From positions 1-64,000 of the forward strand of contig ONDE01000003.1 in assembly GCA_900316515.1 (NCBI GenBank): 64,000 bases of DNA, read 5' to 3'. Each line of letters begins with the position of its first letter. The first letter of the stretch is position 1. The DNA is from an uncultured Bacteroidales bacterium (GTDB lineage: Bacteria; Bacteroidota; Bacteroidia; Bacteroidales; P3). A program made the translations under genes and the position numbers. Positions 7,030 through 15,929 of this stretch are shown here, one piece after another. The notes under the pieces were generated by a model that was not told the origin of the DNA, made no database searches, and saw nothing but the letters and a program-made list of their open reading frames with translations.

Positions 7030-10000
7030 CTAGAGGTTGATTTCGTGAACCTGGCCGTCGTCGACAAGGGTGATGGTTTGAATGCTCGACTGCTTGCGTG
7101 TGTAGTAGAAGATGTAGATTGAATTGCCGAATTGATAGCGAATGTTGAAAGCAGGCCAGTCGGTGGGTACATGCGGATCGATGGTGAGTTGGTTGCCACG
7201 GAGCTGGAAGCCCAGGATGTTCTCGATGCCCGTCTTGTAGGCCCACGAGGCAGAGCCAGTGTACCAGGTCCAGCCACCGCGGCCGGGGTGCTGCGGGTTG
7301 GAGTAGATGTCGGCGGCAATGCAGTAGGGTTCTACCTTGTATTTCAGTACGTCGGCAAGCGACTGGGTACGATGTATGGGGTTTATCAGCGAGTAGAGGT
7401 AGTAGGCCATGTCGTAGCGTCCTTCCTTGAGCTGGGCCATGATGTACCACATGGCACCGTGGGTGTACTGGCCACCGTTCTCACGCACGCCAACGGGGTA
7501 GTTGGCGATGTAGCCCGGCGAGGGTTGCGAATCCTTGAAAGCGGGTGTGAGGAGCTGAATGATCTCGTGTTCGCGGTTGACGAGTCGGCGGTCGGTCTCA
7601 CGGAAGACAGACTCTTTCTGTTCCGCGGTGGCTACGTCGGTCAGTATGCTCCAGGCCTGCGATATGAGGTCTATCTGGCATTCGGTGTTGTTGCGGGAAC
7701 CCATGGGGTCGCCGTTATCGAAATAGGCGCGGAGGAACCATGCACCGTCCCAAGCGGTACGTTGGATGGCATCTACAATGCTCTTCCTGGCCGAAGAGAG
7801 CTGTTGGCAGTATGAGAGGTCGGCTCCTGGAGCCAGTTGTGTGATATGCTCCATTTTAGGCAGCAGGTCGGCAAGGAAGAATGCCACCCATACGCTTTCG
7901 CCCTTGCCCTGAGCGCCGACGGCAGACATGCCGTCGTTCCAGTCGCCACAGCCCATCAGCGGCAAGCCGTGCGAACCTATGCGGGAGAGCGAGCGGTCGA
8001 TGGAGCGGCGCAGATGTTCGTAGAGGGAGGCACTTTCGGTGGAAGTGGTGTAGTTGACGCCGCGTTCGGTCTCGTCGGGTCTCAGCTGTTCGGCCTGACA
8101 GAATGGCACCTGCTCGGAGAGAATCGAGGTGTCGCCGGTGACAGAGATGTATTGGTAGGTGACGAAGGGTAGCCAGAGGTAGTCGTCGGAGAAGGTGGTG
8201 CGGGCGCCGAGGTGCAGGCTTTCATGCCACCAGTGCAGCACGTCGCCTTGCGCGAACTGGTGTGCCGCGTGGTCGAGGATTTGACGGCGGGCATAGTCGG
8301 GGTCGCTGTATAGGATGGACATGACGTCCTGCAGCTGGTCGCGGAAGCCTGTGGCACCACCCACCTGGTAGAATCCGGCGCGGGCGAAGAGGCGCGATGA
8401 GTAGACTTGGTAGAGGTACCAGCGGTTGAGCATGTAGTTGAGCGAGCGGTCGGGGGTCTCGACCTGTATGTGCGAGAGACGTTCGTCCCAGAAGTCGACA
8501 ACGCGCTGGAATTCGGCGTTGATTGCTTGAATGCTTTTTCGCATATTTGATTTAAATAAGCGGTGCTCAAGGCCGCTCCCTGCGGTCGGGCAGGAATGCT
8601 TTTTCGCTGGATTTGTTTTTTCCTTCAAGGTGCTCAAGGCCGCTCCCTTGCGGTCGGGCAGGAATGCTTGGGTATCGTCTTTGTCGGTGACGGCGATGAT
8701 GAAGGCAAGTTCTTTTTCGCCGGAAGCGGGTAGTTCGACTGTGAGGCCGAGACGTTTGCGGTTGGGGTAGTTGAGCGATATGTCGGTGAGGGGGTCGGTG
8801 GAGGTGAGAACCACAGTCTGGTCGTGGTATATGGGGTGGTAGACGTTGCGGACACGCAGGCTGTTGCAGGCTTCGTCCCACTCTGAATATAGGAAGCGTG
8901 CAGTCTTCTCCTCGGTGTCGCCAAGTACGAGCTTATAGACCATGTCGAGCTGCAGTTGCTGTGGGGTGTCTAGTTTGTTCTGCAGTTTGAGCTGGTAGTA
9001 TTTCTCCATACGGTCGAGGGCAACGAAGACACGTATATTTACGCGCAGGTCGTCATAGTCGGCGTCGAATGCCGACCAGCCCTGCGAGTGGCGCGCTGTG
9101 GCGGGAACAAACTGATGGCGATTGATGAGGAGCATCTCGGTGGCAGTGTCGCGGACAATGTCGTTGCTCCAGCCAGTGAGTTTGAACTGCTGGGCGTTGT
9201 TGGCGAAGGTGAAACCGGCCATGGTAGAACTGACGACACAGCCGAAACGGGGATTGGCAAGCACGTTGACCCAAGGCATCGGCGTGTTGGTATTGGTTAC
9301 CACATAGTCGCGCCCCTCGTTGTCGAAGCCGCCGTATTGGTTGTAGTATTCCAGCGAACTCCATACGCGGAATTCACGTTTTGGTTGCAGGACGGGGTAT
9401 TCAATCTTGTCCTGATAGATTTGGTTGATGGCCTCGAGGCGCTCGAGTTGTTGTTCGAGGGTCAGTCCGTCAGTGGTGTTGAATGACAGGCGTGCCACCA
9501 CACGTAGCAGCGTGCGTTCGTCGTCTGTCAGGTCTTTGCCGTCTAGCACGAAGACCTTGCCGGCATCTATGTGCGAGGCCCAGAGGTGTTCGGTGTCGGC
9601 CATGTTGCGGATGTAGCGAGTGAGGCTTTCGTGGTCGTTGTTCCCATCATTGGCTCCACTGCGGTCGTTTTTGTTCCCATTGTTGGCGCCTTCGATGGGG
9701 ACATCGTTGATGATGACGAGGTCGAGCACAAGACCATGTATCTTGTAGTATTCGAAGGCGCGCAGCATTTCCTTGGCGAAGCCTGAGCGAGCCATGCTGT
9801 CGATTTCGATGAGCACGATGGCGAGGTCGCCGCTGATGCCGAAACGCCAGAGACCGTTCTGAGAGAGATGGTTCTTGGCCAGCAGTTGCTGACGGTGGTT
9901 GCCAAGGGTGGCGGTTTGTGCAATGTACTTGGAGAAGTTGTTGTAGAGCCGCATGTGGACGCCTTTGAGGGTTGAGAGAGCGGTGCGCATGTTGTTGAAC

Positions 10001-13000
10001 ACAGAAGCTGTCTCGAAGGCAAAGTTGATGTCCATGGTGCTCTGGTACTGCTCGGTGAGCTGTAGTAGATTGTCTTTGCTCTTACCGAAACCGACGAGGA
10101 GGTAGGCTTCGACTTGTTTGCCGGCAGGGATATGGATACGGCGACGCATAGAGGCTATGGGGTCGAGGGTTGTGCCGACGGTGGCGGAGAGCGTGCGTCG
10201 GTTCTCGATGATGTCGGCATGCCTGAGACTGCCGCCGCGCCCAAGGAATTTGAGGCGAGAGGTCTCGTATTCAACGAGGTTGTCACCGTCAGAGGTCCAC
10301 AGTTTGTGCATTGCAAAGTGGTGGATGCCATTAGAGGCAGGCCGGCTGAAGATGAGAGTTTCGTGTTCGGTGTCGAACTCGCTGTGTATCTTCATGCTGT
10401 TGAAGACGCGGTGACTCTCGTCCTCGCCACGAGGAGCGAGCACTATCTCGGCGTAGGTGGTGAGTTCGAGGTCTACATCCTGTGAGGTGCTGTTGGTGAA
10501 GGTGTAGCGTCGTATCTCGGCGTTCTGGTCTTTGAGAACTGTGATGTCTGTACAGGTCTCGATACCGTTGTCGCTGCGCAGGAAGCGAATCTTGTCGCTG
10601 GCAAAGCTTACGCGGTAGCCTTCGGGCAGTATGTCCAGCGGCGCGTAGGTGGCCGACCAGAGATGGTCGGTGTTGAGGTTGCGGATGAAGAGGTAGTTGC
10701 CGTAGTGGTCGGAGGAGATTTTGCGGTAGCGGTTTATGAGGATGTTCTTGTAGCGCGAGAAACCGCTGCCACGGTCGTTGAGGAGCACGGTGTAGTGGCC
10801 GTTGCTGACGACGCCGATTTCCGGCACGTTGGCGATGCCGTCAAAGTCGCGGGCGTCGCTCTCGGTCTGCACCTTGCTGTACTGGTAGCGTTTGTATTGG
10901 GTGACTTTGAGGTCGATGTAGGGTTTCACCTGGGCTTTTTCCTTGAGGAGCGTCTCCATGGAACGCATGGCGGGTTCCTGCATGAAGTAGCGTTGCAGGC
11001 AATGGTCGTCGAGGTAATTGGCCAACGATGCCAGTATCATGCCCTGGTGGTGGGCATAATGTGCACGTACGGGAACGTGGTCTTCTTCGTCGTATGACTC
11101 GAAGAAGCCGAAGGCATCGTACATGTTAAGGTGTTTGAAACGCTGGATGTTTTCATAGACGGCGCGGTCGTCGAAACTGATGGTCATCAGTGAGCTGTAG
11201 GGGGAGATGACGATGCGGTCGGGGGTGGTATTCTGGAACTTGAGGTAGGGTACGCCGAAGGCATGGTATTTATAGTTCTGGGCATCGTCTAGCTCGTTGT
11301 AAGCAGTCTCGGAGATGCCCCAAGGCATGCCTTTGGCAGAGTTGTTGATGAATGCGCGCTGGGCACGGATGGCGAAACTGTAGGTTTCGTCCATCAGCGT
11401 GTGTTTGTAGGTGGGCAGGAAGATGAGCGGCATGAAATACTCGAAGAGGGTTCCATACCACGAGGCTACGCCTTTATAGCCACGATATTGCACGAGGGTC
11501 TTGTCGAGACAGAACCAGTGTTTGTAGGGGGCGTCGCCTTGGGAAATTGTCATGAAACTGGTAAGACGTGCTTCGGAGGCAAAGTTGTTGTAGTGATAGG
11601 GTAGGAGAGAATGGGCTCCGTAGTCGAAGCCGATGCTGAACACGTCGAGTTCTGGATTGTAGAGCTTGGTGAAGTCGGTCTCGTCGATGAGGCGTGTGAC
11701 TTTTGCCAGTATAGAGTCGGAACCTTCGATGCCGCCAAGGAATCCTTTGACGACATAGAGACAGGCTACGAAGTTGCCCGAGTCGCAGGTGCTGACAAAA
11801 TAGTTGGGCAGCTTGTTGAGCGACTTGAGGTCGTACCAGTTGAAGAGGTGACCGTTCCATTTCTCGAGACGTGTAACGGTGTCGATTATGTGATCAATGC
11901 GTGTCAAAGCCTCCTTGGGACTGATGAATCCCAGGTTGGTGGCACTGATGATGGCGGTCAGCGAATAGCCTATGTTTGTGGGCGAGGTTTTGTAGTCCGC
12001 GAGAGGCTCGCGCCCCAGCTGGTAGTTGTCGGGAATGAGCCAGTTGTTTTCCTCTTTTATCAGGCTGTCGAAGAAGTGCCATGTGTCCTTGGCGAGTTGG
12101 CGAATCTCGTTGGTTTCCTTCTCAGAGAGTGTCTTGCGTTCCTGCGGGAACTTGCGACCGAGGTTATACATTAGGAATGGCGCACCGCACCATACGACAA
12201 CGCAGAAGATTAAGGCTGCAAGGTCAACCCAGTTGCCAAAGCCGATGGCAAACAGCACAACCAATATGGCTGATGCCACATAGTTGAACCAGAACTTTCC
12301 GAGATAGTCTCCCAGTGTGCCTTTCGTGCTCTTGGCGGCCTCGTCGCTGGTAATCCAAGCCAGTAGGTCGCGGTGAGAGAACCACATGCGGTAGCAGGCG
12401 CGCACGGCAGCGTCGGTATACATCCAGGCCTCCTTGGGGAGCAGAGCAAACTGCACCAACGAGCGGTAGAGGATGACGCGGAATCCGCGCATGAGGGTCA
12501 TATAATATTTGTAGCGTTTGCCAAAGCGTGGTAGGGTGGTGATTTGACCGATGATGAAGAACACTATCGGGGAAGCGACGGTCACCAGAGCGGCAACAAG
12601 GAACCATACAGGGTGAATATTGACAAGCCCGCTGAATCCCAGGAAGAGTACCACCATCAATGCCAGACTCAACATGGAACGGCGCAGGTTGTCGAATATC
12701 TTCCAACGGCCGATGGTATTCACCTGGTTCTTGACACGTTCACCTCGTTCGTTCTTGACGGTTTTGCACAACCAAGAGATGATTTGCCAGTCGCCACGAG
12801 TCCAGCGGTGGTGACGTTTGGCGTCGTCGATATAGTTCGATGGGTTGTCGTCGAAGACCTCCACGTCGTTGATAAGTCCGCAGCGTATATGGCATCCTTC
12901 GAGCAGGTCGTGGCTGAGGATGAGGTTCTCGGGGAAAGTGCCTTTGAGGACTTGCTGGAACACACGAAGGTCGTAGATACCCTTGCCGCAGAACGAGCCT

Positions 13001-14733
13001 TCGTTGAAGATGTCTTGGTAAAGCTCGAAGCTGGCGGTGGTGTATACGTCCAATCCGCCAAGTCCCGCCATGAGCTGGGCGTAGCGGCTCTTGTTGGTCA
13101 CCTCGACGTCGACATTCACGCGAGGCTGCATGATGCCGTAGCCGCGGTCTACACGGCGACCGTCGGGCGAAAGCACAGCCTGGTTCAGTGGGTGGGCCAT
13201 TGCCCCGATGAGTTTCTGGGCCGAGTATAGTACCAGTTCGGTATCGGTGTCGAGGGTGATGATGAATTTGATGTGGTAGTCGTGCTGACTGATGGTCTCG
13301 CAGCGGAAACGCTTCTGTTTGTCTAAGTCGCTGGTCTGACCAAGAATAAGGTCGTTGAAATGGAGTATGGCACCACGTTTGCGTTCGTGTCCCAGCCAGG
13401 TGCGCTCACCGTCGCTCCATGCACGGCGGCGATATACGAAGTTGAATATCGGTGCACCGTACTTCTCGTTGAGCTCTTTTGCTTTTGCGAGGCCTGCTTC
13501 CACAACCTCGTCGTCCCATGGCGCGTCCTGCTCCCTGTAAGATGCTGCGTCGCCTACCAACGTGTAGTAGAGATTTTGCCCCTGTGCCCCGCTGAAGCTG
13601 TGACCGCTTCCGCGGTTGATATTGCTCAGGTAGTAGACTTCGAGCACGCCCATCAGTTCTTCGACCTTTGCCTTGTTCTTCAGGATGGTGGGCATGATGA
13701 CCATGGTGGCGTACTCTTTGGGAATGAGGCCGTCTTTGAATTTCAGCTTGAAAGTGCCAGTCGGATGGTGAAGCTTACCCAGCAGCCAGTTGAAAAGGTC
13801 TATCACCACCTGGCTCATCGGCAACCACATGATGACGGTGAGCAGAATGGTAATCCAAGAGAATCCTTGGCCCATGGTGCCGCATAGAGCGAATACGAGA
13901 GCTAGAGCCAATGATACTAACGAAACAATGGTGATATACAAGTGGGCACGGGCATTCCAACGCTTGGGGGGGAAGATCTGCCACCCTACATGCTCGCCGC
14001 GTTCGTCGGCAGCAGCTACCAAAGCCTTTACGAAGTCGTATTCTTTTGCCTTTTGCTTGTGACAGAGTCGAACTATCTTTCCGCGGTAGTCCTCCTTGGT
14101 CTTGTCCTGCATCTGGTCGTACATGCCGGCTTTTTCGCCCTTGAGCATCTTCTCGGAGAAGCTGACGGTATCAACGAGTTCTGACATCTGCAGTTTGGTC
14201 ATCTTCTTCAATGATGTCCAGATGTTCATCATTACCAGATTGTCGTGTGCTGCTTCGTTCAGCCGTTCGCTGTCCACCTGTTTCTTGTCGGTGGGAGAAT
14301 ACTGTATGTTGCCTTTAGTCTCGAGTTGCTTGCAGAGTTTGGCGAGTTCGGCGATGAGGATGGTCTTGATCAGTGGTGGCAATGCCATAACCTCCTGGTA
14401 GCACAGGAAGTCCTTCTGCCGCTGTTGTATCTGTGTAAGGTAACGGAATAGCAGGTTTTTGTCTACCTGCCAATGACATCTGCGCAGGAAGCCCTCCAGC
14501 AGGTTCCATAGCATCTCTATTCGACCGCTCTCTACACGCCACTTGCCTCGCTCTACACCTTTGAGTTCAGGTTTCAGCACTTTCTCCTGCTCGCTTATCA
14601 TATAGTAGTTGTCGAGCACCCACTCGTTGGTGCTTCCCACAAGCCTCTGGCTCTTGGTCTCTTCGACAAGAAGCATATAATAGTGCGTCACCTGGCGCAC
14701 GCTTTCCTTGAATATCTTGTAGCTACTCTTCAT
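7030..14733 (-). CDS. Cyclic beta-1,2-glucan synthase (NdvB/CGS-like)
   Basis: The product has 2567 aa. In order: an N-terminal helical region (about 1-260); membrane segments (about 266-320); a GT84 glycosyltransferase with the DxD motif TLDTDTE near residue 494 and the RW-type motif HHRWTRGDWQ near residue 644; more membrane segments (about 670-740 and 830-880); a glycoamylase-like domain; and a GH94 phosphorylase-like region with the GDWNDGM catalytic motif near residue 2264. This is the full architecture of enzymes that make cyclic or linear beta-1,2-glucan from UDP-glucose at the inner membrane. In Brucella and rhizobia the products are periplasmic osmo-glucans and virulence factors. Residues about 2020-2057 contain an internal duplication. 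No beta-1,2-glucan transporter or glucanase gene is adjacent. Confidence 0.93.
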   Translation of the reverse strand: MKSSYKIFKESVRQVTHYYMLLVEETKSQRLVGSTNEWVLDNYYMISEQEKVLKPELKGVERGKWRVESGRIEMLWNLLEGFLRRCHWQVDKNLLFRYLTQIQQRQKDFLCYQEVMALPPLIKTILIAELAKLCKQLETKGNIQYSPTDKKQVDSERLNEAAHDNLVMMNIWTSLKKMTKLQMSELVDTVSFSEKMLKGEKAGMYDQMQDKTKEDYRGKIVRLCHKQKAKEYDFVKALVAAADERGEHVGWQIFPPKRWNARAHLYITIVSLVSLALALVFALCGTMGQGFSWITILLTVIMWLPMSQVVIDLFNWLLGKLHHPTGTFKLKFKDGLIPKEYATMVIMPTILKNKAKVEELMGVLEVYYLSNINRGSGHSFSGAQGQNLYYTLVGDAASYREQDAPWDDEVVEAGLAKAKELNEKYGAPIFNFVYRRRAWSDGERTWLGHERKRGAILHFNDLILGQTSDLDKQKRFRCETISQHDYHIKFIITLDTDTELVLYSAQKLIGAMAHPLNQAVLSPDGRRVDRGYGIMQPRVNVDVEVTNKSRYAQLMAGLGGLDVYTTASFELYQDIFNEGSFCGKGIYDLRVFQQVLKGTFPENLILSHDLLEGCHIRCGLINDVEVFDDNPSNYIDDAKRHHRWTRGDWQIISWLCKTVKNERGERVKNQVNTIGRWKIFDNLRRSMLSLALMVVLFLGFSGLVNIHPVWFLVAALVTVASPIVFFIIGQITTLPRFGKRYKYYMTLMRGFRVILYRSLVQFALLPKEAWMYTDAAVRACYRMWFSHRDLLAWITSDEAAKSTKGTLGDYLGKFWFNYVASAILVVLFAIGFGNWVDLAALIFCVVVWCGAPFLMYNLGRKFPQERKTLSEKETNEIRQLAKDTWHFFDSLIKEENNWLIPDNYQLGREPLADYKTSPTNIGYSLTAIISATNLGFISPKEALTRIDHIIDTVTRLEKWNGHLFNWYDLKSLNKLPNYFVSTCDSGNFVACLYVVKGFLGGIEGSDSILAKVTRLIDETDFTKLYNPELDVFSIGFDYGAHSLLPYHYNNFASEARLTSFMTISQGDAPYKHWFCLDKTLVQYRGYKGVASWYGTLFEYFMPLIFLPTYKHTLMDETYSFAIRAQRAFINNSAKGMPWGISETAYNELDDAQNYKYHAFGVPYLKFQNTTPDRIVISPYSSLMTISFDDRAVYENIQRFKHLNMYDAFGFFESYDEEDHVPVRAHYAHHQGMILASLANYLDDHCLQRYFMQEPAMRSMETLLKEKAQVKPYIDLKVTQYKRYQYSKVQTESDARDFDGIANVPEIGVVSNGHYTVLLNDRGSGFSRYKNILINRYRKISSDHYGNYLFIRNLNTDHLWSATYAPLDILPEGYRVSFASDKIRFLRSDNGIETCTDITVLKDQNAEIRRYTFTNSTSQDVDLELTTYAEIVLAPRGEDESHRVFNSMKIHSEFDTEHETLIFSRPASNGIHHFAMHKLWTSDGDNLVEYETSRLKFLGRGGSLRHADIIENRRTLSATVGTTLDPIASMRRRIHIPAGKQVEAYLLVGFGKSKDNLLQLTEQYQSTMDINFAFETASVFNNMRTALSTLKGVHMRLYNNFSKYIAQTATLGNHRQQLLAKNHLSQNGLWRFGISGDLAIVLIEIDSMARSGFAKEMLRAFEYYKIHGLVLDLVIINDVPIEGANNGNKNDRSGANDGNNDHESLTRYIRNMADTEHLWASHIDAGKVFVLDGKDLTDDERTLLRVVARLSFNTTDGLTLEQQLERLEAINQIYQDKIEYPVLQPKREFRVWSSLEYYNQYGGFDNEGRDYVVTNTNTPMPWVNVLANPRFGCVVSSTMAGFTFANNAQQFKLTGWSNDIVRDTATEMLLINRHQFVPATARHSQGWSAFDADYDDLRVNIRVFVALDRMEKYYQLKLQNKLDTPQQLQLDMVYKLVLGDTEEKTARFLYSEWDEACNSLRVRNVYHPIYHDQTVVLTSTDPLTDISLNYPNRKRLGLTVELPASGEKELAFIIAVTDKDDTQAFLPDRKGAALSTLKEKTNPAKKHSCPTAGSGLEHRLFKSNMRKSIQAINAEFQRVVDFWDERLSHIQVETPDRSLNYMLNRWYLYQVYSSRLFARAGFYQVGGATGFRDQLQDVMSILYSDPDYARRQILDHAAHQFAQGDVLHWWHESLHLGARTTFSDDYLWLPFVTYQYISVTGDTSILSEQVPFCQAEQLRPDETERGVNYTTSTESASLYEHLRRSIDRSLSRIGSHGLPLMGCGDWNDGMSAVGAQGKGESVWVAFFLADLLPKMEHITQLAPGADLSYCQQLSSARKSIVDAIQRTAWDGAWFLRAYFDNGDPMGSRNNTECQIDLISQAWSILTDVATAEQKESVFRETDRRLVNREHEIIQLLTPAFKDSQPSPGYIANYPVGVRENGGQYTHGAMWYIMAQLKEGRYDMAYYLYSLINPIHRTQSLADVLKYKVEPYCIAADIYSNPQHPGRGGWTWYTGSASWAYKTGIENILGFQLRGNQLTIDPHVPTDWPAFNIRYQFGNSIYIFYYTRKQSSIQTITLVDDGQVHEINL
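8562..8669 (-). repeat. Direct 40/41-bp duplication inside the glucan synthase gene, read in two frames
   Basis: Copies at 8562-8601 and 8629-8669 differ by a single inserted T. They therefore translate differently: AFLPDRKGAALSTL from one copy and KHSCPTAGSGLEHR from the other. The frame of the whole gene is kept. The segment lies between two GH94 parts and is probably a tolerated linker. Confidence 0.85.
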
Positions 14734-14755
14734 AGTCGTCTACGATTTGAAAGTG

Positions 14756-14763
14756 CAAAGTTA
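14756..14763 (-). promoter_or_regulatory. Promoter -7 box of the glucan synthase gene
   Basis: On the minus strand TAACTTTG at 14763-14756 is followed by GCA and lies 23 bp before the start codon at 14733. An A/T-rich tract lies where the -33 box would be, without a clean TTTG. Confidence 0.55.
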
Positions 14764-14802
14764 CGAAAATTATTTTATATAATAAAAATATATTTCACCA
14801 TA

Positions 14803-14838
14803 GTAAAAAGTCCAAGCCCCAAGACTCTTGGGGCTTGG
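14803..14838 (-). terminator. Intrinsic terminator of the sdhCAB operon
   Basis: Read on the minus strand there is an 11-bp perfect GC-rich stem (CCAAGCCCCAA / TTGGGGCTTGG at 14812-14838) with a 5-nt loop, followed closely by five U. It lies downstream of sdhB and upstream of the next promoter, as expected for an operon end. Confidence 0.75.
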
Positions 14839-14931
14839 AACCGTTGCCGAGTGCGTGACAGTTATGAGTTATAAGTTAAGAGTTATGAGTGAGGTGGTTG
14901 CAGGGCTCGAAGAGTGGGCGGCACAGAATAG

Positions 14932-14972
14932 CCGTGGGTGCAACCCCACGGAACAAGGGGTTGCACCCACGG
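14932..14972. repeat. REP-like palindrome (16-bp arms)
   Basis: CCGTGGGTGCAACCCC pairs perfectly with GGGGTTGCACCCACGG around a 9-nt loop. Related pieces (AGCCGTGGGTG, GTAGGGGCGACAG, CACAGAATGGCCGTGGG) occur at 28927-29017 and at about 51990-52060, so this is a dispersed palindromic repeat. Confidence 0.75.
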
Positions 14973-15014
14973 AAGAGAGGACGGTTGCCGTCGAGTCGTG
15001 TAGGGACGGGACGG

Positions 15015-15109
15015 CTATTCGTTCCTGTCACGACCGAACATCTGACCTTGTGTGCGGTTAGCTGTTGAGCCGTGACTATTCGTTCCTGTCACGACCGAAC
15101 ATCTGACCT
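15015..15109 (-). repeat. 34-bp direct repeat of the sdhB 3' end
   Basis: 15015-15048 and 15076-15109 are identical. The second copy is the end of sdhB, including its TAG stop and the last codons (QMFGRDRNE). The first copy lies outside the gene, 61 bp away, and is fused to the REP-like DNA. Confidence 0.85.
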
Positions 15110-15834
15110 ATCCATTGACGGTTGAGGCGGGCGATGTTCTGACGCTTGATCTGCTTGGGGCATTCGGCTTCGCAGGCGTAGGTGTTGGTGCAGCCGCCGA
15201 AGCCCAGTTCGTCCATCTTGATTATCATCTTGCGGGCGCGGTCCAGCGCCTCGGGCTGTCCTTGCGGCAGCAGGTTGAGGTGGCTCACCTTGGCGCCGAC
15301 GAAGAGCATGGCGCTGGCGTTCTTGCATGCCGCCACGCAGGCTCCGCAGCCAATGCAGGCGGCGGCATCCATGGCCTGGTCGGCGATGTGCTTGGGCACG
15401 AGGATGTTGTTGGCGTCGGGCACACCGCCGGTGGTGACACTGATATAACCTCCGGCTTGTATGATCTTGTCGAAGGCCGTACGGTCGACCACCAGGTCCT
15501 TGATGATGGGGAAGGCCTTGGCACGCCAGGGTTCGACCCATATCTCGTCGCCGTCGTTGAAGTGGCGCATGTGGAGCTGGCAGGTGGTGACGCCGTCGTC
15601 GTTGCCGTGGGGACGGCCGTTGATGTAGAGGCCGCACATGCCGCAGATGCCCTCGCGGCAGTCGTTGTCGAAGCACACGGGGTGGGCTATCTTGTCGTTG
15701 ATGAGCTTTTCGTTGAGCTGGTCGAGCATCTCGAGGAACGAGCAGTCGGCGCTGATGTTGTCAATCTCATAGGTCTCGAAGTGACCTTTGGCGCGGGCGT
15801 TCTCCTGACGCCAGATATGTAGTGTGAATTTCAT
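15076..15834 (-). CDS. sdhB: Fumarate reductase/succinate dehydrogenase iron-sulfur subunit
   Basis: The 252-aa subunit carries electrons between the flavoprotein and the membrane cytochrome. The N-terminal plant-type [2Fe-2S] site is [15 protein letters not shown] with a later C in TTCQLH. The C-terminal clusters are [11 protein letters not shown] and a second set around [16 protein letters not shown]. Length and motifs match Bacteroides FrdB, which runs fumarate respiration. It is last in the minus-strand operon sdhC-sdhA-sdhB. The 3' end is duplicated just downstream. Confidence 0.96.
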   Translation of the reverse strand: MKFTLHIWRQENARAKGHFETYEIDNISADCSFLEMLDQLNEKLINDKIAHPVCFDNDCREGICGMCGLYINGRPHGNDDGVTTCQLHMRHFNDGDEIWVEPWRAKAFPIIKDLVVDRTAFDKIIQAGGYISVTTGGVPDANNILVPKHIADQAMDAAACIGCGACVAACKNASAMLFVGAKVSHLNLLPQGQPEALDRARKMIIKMDELGFGGCTNTYACEAECPKQIKRQNIARLNRQWIGQMFGRDRNE

Positions 15835-15840
15835 CTTTTC

Positions 15841-15929
15841 TGAGTTTTGAGTTTTAAGCTTTAAGTTTTAAGTGGCTACGCAGACCGCGTCAGCACACTT
15901 TAAACTAAAAACTCACAGCTTAACACTAT
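15841..15929. repeat. Pair of opposed heptamer elements between sdhA and sdhB
   Basis: 15841-15875 reads TGAGTTT, TGAGTTT, TAAGCTT, TAAGTTT, TAAGTGG (35 bp). 15895-15929 is made of ACACTTT, AAACTAA, AAACTCA, CAGCTTA, ACACTAT, roughly its inverse, so the pair can form an imperfect hairpin. The second element overlaps the sdhA stop codon. Confidence 0.65.

Larger units (their letters stand above)
14734..15075. other. Intergenic region between glucan synthase and sdhB: promoter, terminator and palindromic repeats
   Basis: No gene is seen. From low to high coordinates it holds the glucan synthase promoter, the sdh operon terminator, a heptamer element (14860-14894: AGTTATG, AGTTATA, AGTTAAG, AGTTATG, AGTGAGG), a GC-rich palindrome (14932-14972), a TAGGGACGGGACG segment, and a copy of the 3' end of sdhB (15015-15048). 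Confidence 0.8.

Noticed and set aside
14860..15075. Short open frame at 14828-15061 as a gene
   Set aside because: It consists of repeat elements and REP-like DNA and has no promoter or conserved sequence.
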